Below are positions 31,819 through 37,699 of a stretch of DNA of 37,699 bases, piece after piece. The stretch is from Candidatus Heimdallarchaeota archaeon (lineage in GTDB: Archaea; Asgardarchaeota; Heimdallarchaeia; Heimdallarchaeales; Kariarchaeaceae): positions 1 through 37,699 of the forward strand of contig WAMJ01000224.1 in assembly GCA_015522385.1 (NCBI GenBank). The letters are read 5' to 3'. The position numbers and the translations under genes are program-made. Each line of letters starts with the position of its first letter. Position 1 is the first letter of the stretch. The notes beneath the pieces were generated by a model. The model saw only the letters and a list, made by a program, of their open reading frames with translations. It did not search any database and was not told the DNA's origin.

Positions 31819-32859
31819 GTGAAACTTATCACCTCCTTCCAGACAGAGAACTTCTTCCAGTATTTCTTTACGAAATATGAAGGAATTGAAGAAGCCATTC
31901 AGAGAGCCATGAAACTCGATGGAAGTTGGAGAATGGGAAATAGAGATGAGATAAACGCCAAGCTGAACTCGTTGGTGAGGCAGCCTCAAATCGAGGTTGA
32001 TTCAGGACTAATCGACCATGACAGCAATATCATCCCGATTGAATTGGAGACATTACCAAGTACCTATACATTGATCCAAGTCCCCCATTATTGCTACAGG
32101 GCACGTCACTATGTGCACAGGTTGAAGACCGGTATTGACCTCTCTGAAATTCGGACAGTAATGATCTCAATAGGACTCAATATGAAGTACACAGAGAAGT
32201 TACAGGGAGCGATGTGTTTTCCTCTGGCAATTTACCCCTCGGACGACACGAGGAGAATTCATATCCGGAAGGAGGAAAACCCGGTGCTGGCAACTCTCCA
32301 AGAGCTCCTTACAGCATGGAGTTTAGAGGTGTACAGAGAATTACTGGCGGATGAAGACATCTCTTCTTTAGGAAAAGTATTTATCAGTTGCTGGATACTA
32401 CTACTTGGAGAAGATTCACAAATGGCAGAGATCAAAGCCGAGATGAAGAAGGCTATTGAGGAACAGTTTGGTTCCGAGGAAGAATTCGTCAAGGAAGCCT
32501 TGGTAGAAGAGGGGGCCGAAGTCCTCAAACTATTCGACCCAGAGCTATTGAAAGCCTTAACGCTCAAACAGCTTAGGGGGTTCGCGCCCATCATGAGTCC
32601 CGAGCAGGTCTCTGCTACCTTGAGCTCTCTCTCTCCCGAGCAGCTCAGAGTTTTGTCCTCGGAACAGCTCAAGGCACTGACCCCGGAACAGCTCAAGGCA
32701 CTGACCCCGGAACAGCTCAAGGCACTGACCCCAGAACAGCTCAAAGCACTAACCCCGGAGCAGATCAAGGAGCTGTCAATCGACCAGCTGGAAAGCCTAC
32801 CACTTGAGATGTTGAAAGAAGCAATCAGAAGAAAAGAAGCGAAACTGGATAGAACTTAG
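31819..32859 (+). CDS. PD-(D/E)XK (Rpn/transposase-like) family protein with LTPEQLKA repeats
   Basis: This 346-residue protein has an N-terminal part that resembles the Rpn/PDDEXK_2 nuclease family. Acidic residues in IEVDSGLIDHD and IPIELET (about 67-89) fit the D and E-x-E/K positions of the PD-(D/E)XK active site. The following HYCYRARHYVHRLKTGIDLS and VMISIGLNM match the R-x-x-Y-x-x-x-L-x-x-G-x-x-Y/L-x-x-I block seen after it in Rpn proteins. The C-terminal 120 residues are helical repeats of eight residues (LKALTPEQ), five or more in a row, like the variable leucine-rich tails of cyanobacterial relatives. Rpn proteins cut DNA and some act in phage defence or recombination. The third catalytic residue is not the usual Lys or Gln (E-L-E), so activity is uncertain. 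The GTG start lies 27 bases from a TATA-like box. Confidence 0.55.
   Translation: MKLITSFQTENFFQYFFTKYEGIEEAIQRAMKLDGSWRMGNRDEINAKLNSLVRQPQIEVDSGLIDHDSNIIPIELETLPSTYTLIQVPHYCYRARHYVHRLKTGIDLSEIRTVMISIGLNMKYTEKLQGAMCFPLAIYPSDDTRRIHIRKEENPVLATLQELLTAWSLEVYRELLADEDISSLGKVFISCWILLLGEDSQMAEIKAEMKKAIEEQFGSEEEFVKEALVEEGAEVLKLFDPELLKALTLKQLRGFAPIMSPEQVSATLSSLSPEQLRVLSSEQLKALTPEQLKALTPEQLKALTPEQLKALTPEQIKELSIDQLESLPLEMLKEAIRRKEAKLDRT
32662..32757 (+). repeat. Four near-identical 24-bp tandem repeats in frame
   Basis: Units at 32662, 32686, 32710 and 32734 (GAACAGCTCAAGGCACTGAC plus CCCG) encode EQLKALTP. The first two are identical, the third differs at its last base and the fourth at two bases, with degenerate copies on both sides. 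Units of 24 bases keep the frame, so copy number can change without breaking the protein. Confidence 0.92.
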
Positions 32860-32876
32860 AACCAAATATAGTATTC

Positions 32877-34478
32877 CTAAGATTTCCGTCGGAACTTAAG
32901 TATCAAGATAGGAGAAGTAAGGAAAATTCCTGCAAAGAACCAGATGAAAGTACCGTCAATCCATGAATTGGGATCCATACCTATGTTGTGCTCGATGATG
33001 TTGGGGATCCCGTCTCCGTCGAGATCATCTTGTGCATCGTTTCTCTGGACAGCGAGCCCATTCTCGTACTCGTAAAGATTGGACATTCCGTCACCATCAC
33101 TGTCCAGCTTAGAGTCATCAACTACAAGGTTGAGTCCGTGTAGATACTCGTATTCGTCACCCATCCCGTCGGAGTCCGTGTCGGCACTCGTGAGAGAACT
33201 ACCAATCTCCCACTCCAGTTTATCAGAGAGAAGGTCTCTGTCCTCATCAAGATTGGACTGTGATCCAGTCGCCTGTGCATCTCCACCTCGTCCATTCCAA
33301 TAAACTCTACCACCAGAGGAGCTCAGCTCAAGGGCAAATACAGAGGAATCCAAAGAGGGGATGACAACGTCCAAACCCCCGTCCTGCCCCAGGTCCACAA
33401 GCACGGGATTTGATAAGAATGAATCCCCAAAGTACCTCTGATGGATAAGTCCTTCGTTCCCAATGGCAATGACATAGCCATCCATAGATGCAAGAACTAC
33501 ATCGAGGTACCTATCTCCGTCTATGTCACCGAGAGTCGGTGAGGAAGTTATTATTTTCTCAGTTTTGTACTCCCAGATCAATCTGCCGTCACCACTAATA
33601 ACATCGACACGACCACTGGTTTTTGATCCGACCACAATGTCAAGGCGACCGTCACCATCGATGTCGCCCAGTGCGGGAGACCCGTCCCTCCTCCCTAACA
33701 ACATTGATTCGTACTCCCAAAGAAATGAACCGTCGTTCTGGAGAGCTATGATCTTCCTATCAAACGATCTAAACACAATTTCAGGTTCACCATCGTTGTT
33801 GAGGTCACCAACTACCGGTGATGAGATAACACTCTCTGTCGTGACGCTCCATACCAGTGAACCGTTACTGTCAAGAGCTTGAATTTCTTGGTTGTCATTG
33901 ACAGCGATAACTTCTAGTAATCCATCACCGTTTAGATCGGAGAGGGCAGGATAATTGGAGATTCGCCCACCGGTCTTGTAACTCCAGAGGAGTGACCCTG
34001 TGGCAGAGATCGTGTAGATGTTTCCATCGGTGGAACCGACCACTATCTCCATCAGTCCATCGGCATCGAGGTCTCCAATCACAGGTGAGGTCCCCCATTC
34101 GTCGAAGGAGTAAATCCAAAGCAGTCCTCCATTTGAGTCCAGTACCACGATATCGTAGTCACCCGACCGTATGATGACTTCCAGTACACCGTTGTCGTCG
34201 ATGTCACCGAGAGCGGGAGAAGCCAGAAGAATGGTACCCGTGTCGTAATTCCAGAGGAGGGATCCATTGGATCTGAGTGCGTAAACCAGACCATCTTGGG
34301 AGGTGACGACGATGTCCAGCACCCCATCTCCGTCAAGATCACCAAGAACGGGAGAGGAGAGTGTACCATCCCCCATCTGGAATTCCCACATCGGAGTGGC
34401 ACCCTCCAACCCTATCCCACCACTGGATGAGAAAACGAGTAGGCCAATAATCGTAATGATAACAACAGTACTTTTCAC
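32877..34478 (-). CDS. Surface protein: FG-GAP/PQQ-like propeller, Ca2+-binding repeats, membrane anchor
   Basis: From GTG 34478 this is a 533-residue protein: signal peptide (VVIITIIGLLVFSSSGGIG), then seven or eight propeller blades of about 45 residues, each with GDLDGDGxLDIVVxSxDGxVYAL followed by GSLLWxY. The first part is FG-GAP/VCBS-like, with Ca2+ loops of the DxDGDGxxD type; the second is like PQQ/Trp-docking repeats. Three thrombospondin-type-3 or dockerin-like units follow (DTDSDGMGDEYEYLHGLN, LDSDGDGMSNLYEYENGL, DLDGDGIPNIIEHNIGM), and a membrane helix (FIWFFAGIFLTSPILIL) with FRRKS tail. Such proteins act in adhesion or carbohydrate binding at the surface. Start GTG 34478 is preferred over ATG 34550 because a TATA box lies 27 bases upstream and the signal peptide then begins MKSTVV. 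Confidence 0.9.
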   Translation of the reverse strand: MKSTVVIITIIGLLVFSSSGGIGLEGATPMWEFQMGDGTLSSPVLGDLDGDGVLDIVVTSQDGLVYALRSNGSLLWNYDTGTILLASPALGDIDDNGVLEVIIRSGDYDIVVLDSNGGLLWIYSFDEWGTSPVIGDLDADGLMEIVVGSTDGNIYTISATGSLLWSYKTGGRISNYPALSDLNGDGLLEVIAVNDNQEIQALDSNGSLVWSVTTESVISSPVVGDLNNDGEPEIVFRSFDRKIIALQNDGSFLWEYESMLLGRRDGSPALGDIDGDGRLDIVVGSKTSGRVDVISGDGRLIWEYKTEKIITSSPTLGDIDGDRYLDVVLASMDGYVIAIGNEGLIHQRYFGDSFLSNPVLVDLGQDGGLDVVIPSLDSSVFALELSSSGGRVYWNGRGGDAQATGSQSNLDEDRDLLSDKLEWEIGSSLTSADTDSDGMGDEYEYLHGLNLVVDDSKLDSDGDGMSNLYEYENGLAVQRNDAQDDLDGDGIPNIIEHNIGMDPNSWIDGTFIWFFAGIFLTSPILILKFRRKS

Positions 34479-34498
34479 AGGTATAGTACCGCGTGTGG

Positions 34499-34513
34499 TA
34501 ATATATATAATTA
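34499..34513 (-). promoter_or_regulatory. TATA-like box of the propeller protein gene
   Basis: An AT-only box (TAATATATATAATTA) is centred 27 bases upstream of GTG 34478. It lies inside the longer open frame from 34550, which argues that the longer frame is not used. Confidence 0.55.
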
Positions 34514-34653
34514 CCGAGGAGAACACACCTATAAATATGTTTTTCTCCACAAAAGACCCTTTTGTTCAGACCTTAAGACGTTTTATTCAGCCGTAACCAC
34601 AATTGCACCCTCCGCAGAGGGGAGACAATTCACCTCGAGCTGCTGTCATCGAT

Positions 34654-36240
34654 TCAGGTGCTTGATGCTCCATCGACGAGGGCGAGGCAGAACAGAAGTA
34701 GGATGGCGTTGGTGTAGATTGTCGGCTCATTGTTCACATAGCTCTCGAATGTAGAGTAAAATGATGCCTTTTCACTCTGGAACTCACCACCGGGATTGGG
34801 TAAGGAGTTCTCCTCCAGCACAGTGGACGATGTACCCCCGAGGGAGAGAGCTCCCGTCAGGGTATTGCCTGTGAGCTTCTCCATCTGGTGGTGGTGGATG
34901 GTCGGGTAGGTCTCGCCGTACCCCGTGACCATGGAGTATCCCCACGGATTAACTCCCGTGGCGTGCCCCCAGGCGTAACCAGCGAGATCACCGTCACCGA
35001 TCCTCAGTGAGTACACACCGACCTCGAGAGCACGGGGAAGATTCCCCCAGAAGTACTCGTCCCAGATGTAGCCGAAGGAGTCAGACTCGGCCACGGAGGA
35101 GTGCCACCCTAGTACACCCCGGACACTGGACAGCTCACCGCTGAAGATCTGGGACAGGGCAGCAGCGGGGGAGAGAAAGTCCTCGTCATCGTAGGCCACG
35201 AGGTAGTCCTGACCCAGCTTGAGGTAACTCATATTACCCGTGGCCTCAAAGAGAAGTATTCCCGCCAAGGCGAGCTCGTCGGTCGACGTTACCTCACTGT
35301 AGGCGAAGTTGTTGTGAGGTTCGGGCTGCTTGGCGGCCATCTCGAAGAGGTGAGTCGCATAGCGGACAGGGTCGAGAGAGCCGGACTGGTTCAACATCGC
35401 CGCAAGGGAGAACACGGCAGAGCTAAGCCCCATGACGTTTCCCCCTTCACCCGGGCGGTTGAGGAGACCCTCCCTTGGATTCAGGGTATCGTCCTCTGGC
35501 ATCCTCACCCCTTGGAAGTGGTCACTCTCGTTTCCAACCATGACGACCTGTCGACCAGGGACTGCGTCCACGGTCTTCACCAGATAGTCAAGACCCCGGC
35601 CGATCATGTAGTCCACGAGGTCACCTAGATCCCATTCGGCAAGAGCCGTTCCATGGTTCCCATCGAGAAGATCACCGTACCAGAGCTTCGATAGAAGCAA
35701 CCAGAGAGTTGTCTCGGCAATCTGCTTGGTGAACTTGATATAGTCACCAGCATCGTACCAACCACCTGTAAGATCCTTGGGCTCGCCATCCACGATCGCG
35801 TCTTGGCTATGGCTCTCCCCGTGCCAACCTTCCACCTCGATATTCGCCTGATTCACCCAGAGGAAATACAAAGAGTCCTGTGCCATGTCGAGCAAGGACT
35901 CCTCCACCCCTATGAGAAATTCCTCAGAGCCCTCCCCATCCGCCACGAGACGGTAGGTGCCCGGTATTCGTACCCCTGTGAAGTTCAGGAAGTAGACATG
36001 ACCGAACCCGTACCCAGGTCGATCGTCAAGATCAAAGGTGAGAGCTACTTCATCACCCCTGAGAAGGGATATCCTAGATATCGGTCCCGAGGAAATCACC
36101 GCAGCACTCTTCGTGGAGGAAATGGGGTAGCCTATCTGACTGTACCTGAAGTAGATAGTATTTGTCCTCAGGCTCCAGAATACAACGATACTAGATCCGA
36201 GCAGAAGTAGCAGAAGTACAAGCGAACGTTTCTTCAACAT
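34654..36240 (-). CDS. Glycoside hydrolase family 9 endoglucanase-like enzyme, membrane-anchored or secreted
   Basis: GH9 enzymes hydrolyse beta-1,4-glucan chains by inversion. This 528-residue protein starts with a hydrophobic signal or anchor (LVLLLLLLGSSIVVFWSL). An Ig-like CelD_N domain (about 30-105) follows, with the catalytic (alpha/alpha)6 domain after that. The catalytic base motif is GGWYDAGDYIKF with D163 and D166; a His-rich motif TIHHHQ (H449-451) and the proton donor E505 in YVNNEPTIYTNA fit the second and third GH9 signatures. All catalytic residues are in place. No carbohydrate-binding or dockerin module is attached; the adjacent propeller protein could supply binding. The ATG lies 25 bases from a TATA box (36261-36268) that is divergent from the H-NOX promoter. 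The natural substrate could be cellulose, mixed-linkage glucan or chitosan-like oligomers. Confidence 0.92.
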   Translation of the reverse strand: MLKKRSLVLLLLLLGSSIVVFWSLRTNTIYFRYSQIGYPISSTKSAAVISSGPISRISLLRGDEVALTFDLDDRPGYGFGHVYFLNFTGVRIPGTYRLVADGEGSEEFLIGVEESLLDMAQDSLYFLWVNQANIEVEGWHGESHSQDAIVDGEPKDLTGGWYDAGDYIKFTKQIAETTLWLLLSKLWYGDLLDGNHGTALAEWDLGDLVDYMIGRGLDYLVKTVDAVPGRQVVMVGNESDHFQGVRMPEDDTLNPREGLLNRPGEGGNVMGLSSAVFSLAAMLNQSGSLDPVRYATHLFEMAAKQPEPHNNFAYSEVTSTDELALAGILLFEATGNMSYLKLGQDYLVAYDDEDFLSPAAALSQIFSGELSSVRGVLGWHSSVAESDSFGYIWDEYFWGNLPRALEVGVYSLRIGDGDLAGYAWGHATGVNPWGYSMVTGYGETYPTIHHHQMEKLTGNTLTGALSLGGTSSTVLEENSLPNPGGEFQSEKASFYSTFESYVNNEPTIYTNAILLLFCLALVDGASST

Positions 36241-36260
36241 TGACCCTTACGATATTCGAG

Positions 36261-36320
36261 ATTTAAATCTGAGGAACAGAGTAAGTAATGGGGAGCGATG
36301 ACCTAAAAAAACTTATAAAT
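36261..36320. promoter_or_regulatory. Back-to-back TATA boxes between GH9 and H-NOX genes
   Basis: ATTTAAAT (36261-36268) is 25 bases from the GH9 ATG on the minus strand. ACTTATAAAT (36311-36320) is 27 bases from the H-NOX GTG on the plus strand. Both starts are therefore leaderless, within a 102-base divergent spacer that could hold a shared regulator site. Confidence 0.55.
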
Positions 36321-36342
36321 TACCACTAGATAATGTATTCTA

Positions 36343-36885
36343 GTGCACGGCTATATCTTCTATCAGCTCAAGTACTTCATTAAGGAGGTCGAGGGTCGTG
36401 AGATCTGGAATGAGGTAACGGAGAAGGCCTTCGGAAAGGACGAGCTCTTTCTCGCCTCACAGGCATACGAAGATGAGAAATTATTCAAGATCGTGGGAAC
36501 CCTCGTCGAGGAGTACGGCTACGACTTGAACGATACCCTCTTCAGGTTCGGCGAGTACCTCGCACCTAAACTGCTTAGCAGCTACAAAGCGTTTGTCAAG
36601 TCTAGTTGGCGAGCAGCCGACCTGATTGATAACACCGAGGATGTCATACACAAGGCAGTTCGGGTCCGTATGAAGGGAGCGACACCCCCTGAGCTACGAA
36701 CCGAGAGACCCTCGCCAGATACTGTCCTGATAACTTACACCAGTAGCCGCAAGCTGTGCAGGGTACTTCGCGGAATAGCCACAGGCGTCGCAAAGCACTA
36801 CGGTCAAAAGGCGAGTTTCAAGGAACACCTATGCATGCTCGATGGAGCCTCTGAGTGCAAGATTGAGATCCATATTGAGGGATGA
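36343..36885 (+). CDS. Standalone H-NOX (haem NO-binding) sensor
   Basis: H-NOX proteins bind haem and sense NO, or O2 in some anaerobes, and pass the signal to kinases, cyclases or chemotaxis proteins. This 180-residue protein is one complete H-NOX domain. It opens MHGYIFYQLKYFIKEVEG, a variant of the family's usual MxGxxxxxLxxxVxxxxG. The proximal haem ligand is His103 (DVIHKAV) and the haem-propionate motif YxSxR is Y132, S134 and R136, each one position beyond the known residues of Thermoanaerobacter H-NOX (H102, Y131, S133, R135). The residue at the distal Tyr140 position of O2-binding members is Arg or Val here, so NO selectivity is predicted. The tail has paired Cys (HLCMLDGASEC). No kinase or cyclase is adjacent. 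GTG start supported by the TATA spacing. Confidence 0.9.
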   Translation: MHGYIFYQLKYFIKEVEGREIWNEVTEKAFGKDELFLASQAYEDEKLFKIVGTLVEEYGYDLNDTLFRFGEYLAPKLLSSYKAFVKSSWRAADLIDNTEDVIHKAVRVRMKGATPPELRTERPSPDTVLITYTSSRKLCRVLRGIATGVAKHYGQKASFKEHLCMLDGASECKIEIHIEG

Positions 36886-36988
36886 TTTCCATGACTTAAA
36901 TCTCCTCGAATCAGTTAGAGAGACAATCCAAGAAGGAATTGTCGGAGAAAGATTTATTACACACAAGTTCCATCTAAGAAATAGATAA

Positions 36989-37420
36989 ATGAGGGTAATG
37001 GTGCTGGGAGGGAGAGACAAGATAGGGGGAAATTCCATCTTTCTTTCCTCAGACTATGGCATTCTTCTTCTGGATGCAGGTTACCGCATCGGAGCAGATC
37101 ACCCACTACCAATTTATGCGAACATCATGCGATGGCACAACTTCCCTGAACTCAACGGGGTGATCATATCTCACATGCATTTAGATCACTATGGGAGTTT
37201 ACCACATCTGTTTGACAAGGGTGTGAGAACTCCGATTTACATGAGTAATAGGTCGCTAGAACTCTTCAGGTTCGTTCAGAAAAAACCGTATATTCAGGCA
37301 GGTCTACCTGCAGAATATGGGAATTTTATACAAGGGAAATTCGACCAGATTGGGGCAGTAATCAAAGGTTTAGCCACTTACCAGCCCTTCAAATGCCGGG
37401 ATATGACCGTCACTTTCTAG
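36989..37420 (+). CDS. Metallo-beta-lactamase-fold hydrolase, 5' part (frameshifted)
   Basis: The first 143 residues are an MBL-fold domain of the RNase J/CPSF-like type: VLGGRDKIGGNSIFL, LLLDAGYRIGADH, then the metal motif HMHLDH (37172-37189) and TPIYMSNRSLELF. The frame ends in TAG at 37418-37420 just after DMTVTF. The same protein clearly goes on in another frame (ANSHMVGAVSTLIE, VLYTGDLG), so the gene is interrupted by a frameshift near 37417. MBL exonuclease-type enzymes need the later His and Asp of the second part, so this piece alone would be inactive. The ATG is about 33 bases from a TATA-like box (36951-36960), giving a very short leader. Confidence 0.8.
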   Translation: MRVMVLGGRDKIGGNSIFLSSDYGILLLDAGYRIGADHPLPIYANIMRWHNFPELNGVIISHMHLDHYGSLPHLFDKGVRTPIYMSNRSLELFRFVQKKPYIQAGLPAEYGNFIQGKFDQIGAVIKGLATYQPFKCRDMTVTF

Positions 37421-37699
37421 CAAACTCACACATGGTTGGAGCAGTCAGCACACTCATCGAGACACCAGAGCACCGAGTTCTGTACACAGGGGACTTAGGA
37501 AGAAATGACACCGATCACTACCGAGATATCAGAGACATAGATCTATTGATTTTCGACGGTTCTGCACTCTTCAGAGAAGAGACCTACCCTTGGGATACAC
37601 GGGAGAATCTGCTCAGAGACATCATTGTACTCTCTCTAGAGGAAGGGAGGTCACCAGTTTTTCCAATAAATACTATGGGAGACCAGCAAGCAGTGCTAG
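37417..37699 (+). CDS. Metallo-beta-lactamase-fold hydrolase, continuation in the -1 frame, cut by window end
   Basis: Reading from CTA at 37417, LANSHMVGAVSTLIE contains the next MBL metal-ligand His. YTGDLGRNDTDHY has the bridging Asp, and LLIFDGSALF, TRENLLRDII and INTMGDQQAV follow the pattern of beta-CASP-like or RNase J-like enzymes. The frame has no stop to the end of the window. It joins the preceding piece if one base is restored between TTC and TAG at 37415-37419. Confidence 0.72.

Noticed and set aside
32662..32757. Short direct repeats considered as a CRISPR array
   Set aside because: The 24-base units are directly contiguous with no spacers and lie in frame inside a coding region.
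32259..32768. 169-codon minus-strand Ser-rich frame with ALSCSGVS repeats
   Set aside because: The repeat is the reverse reading of the 24-bp LKALTPEQ repeat, and the frame has no start signal.
34479..34550. 24-codon N-terminal extension of the propeller protein
   Set aside because: It contains the gene's TATA box, and the signal peptide is better placed when translation starts at GTG 34478.
1..37699. tRNA, rRNA, insertion sequences and prophage genes
   Set aside because: No cloverleaf-like sequence, rRNA block, transposase with terminal repeats or phage structural gene was recognised by eye; a covariance-model scan would settle small RNAs.

Overview
The window looks archaeal. Most genes that head a transcription unit begin with GTG or ATG about 25-27 bases downstream of the centre of an AT-rich TATA-like box and have no Shine-Dalgarno leader, which is the leaderless archaeal layout. 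Gene content also fits: PadR-type regulators, pyruvoyl SpeD with a BpsA-type branched-polyamine synthase, FtsX-type exporters, and surface proteins with a signal peptide at one end and a membrane anchor at the other. Large LRR-TPR-membrane proteins, a GOLD/p24-like membrane protein and several bacterial-type genes (Cfa, GH9, H-NOX) suggest a mesophilic or moderately thermophilic lineage such as an Asgard (Heimdall-like) archaeon. That placement is inference; no rRNA or tRNA is present to test it.

Layout. 1-2240: the 3' part of a Cu+-exporting P-type ATPase (copA) followed by a small PadR regulator. 2430-6986: a TPR protein, a small Cys/His protein and, on the minus strand, an LRR-TPR-membrane protein. 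7304-10091: a tightly coupled operon of speD, a membrane-anchored protein whose cytosolic half resembles BpsA (N4-bis(aminopropyl)spermidine synthase), and a GNAT acetyltransferase. 10180-11321: a multi-spanning membrane protein, perhaps frameshifted. 11588-12439: a secreted protein whose Shine-Dalgarno lies in a small hairpin. 12529-17402: an exporter operon (single-pass surface protein, FtsX-type permease, two ABC ATPases). 17482-18357: an AT-rich gene with Asp-rich motifs of isoprenoid synthases. 18488-22404: an MFS transporter, a PadR regulator convergent with an HsmA-like membrane protein, and a membrane protein with a cytosolic winged helix; the last two share an operator-like motif. 22889-24962: two envelope proteins, the second GOLD/p24-like with a helix-hairpin-helix tail and an in-frame stop next to its first membrane segment. 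25084-26247: cyclopropane fatty acid synthase. 26490-30570: two paralogous substrate-binding proteins that appear circularly permuted. 30637-32859: a Lys-rich cytosolic protein and a PD-(D/E)XK (Rpn-like) protein with a 24-bp repeat. 32877-36240: an FG-GAP propeller surface protein and a GH9 endoglucanase. 36343-end: a standalone H-NOX haem sensor and a frameshifted metallo-beta-lactamase-fold protein cut by the window edge.

Themes are envelope biology (export, surface anchoring, lipid and polysaccharide modification, peptide or oligosaccharide capture) and cation or gas sensing (copper, polyamines, NO). The strongest candidates for something undescribed are the membrane-tethered BpsA-like fusion in the speD operon and the permuted surface-anchored substrate-binding proteins. 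No CRISPR array, insertion sequence, tRNA or rRNA was recognised.
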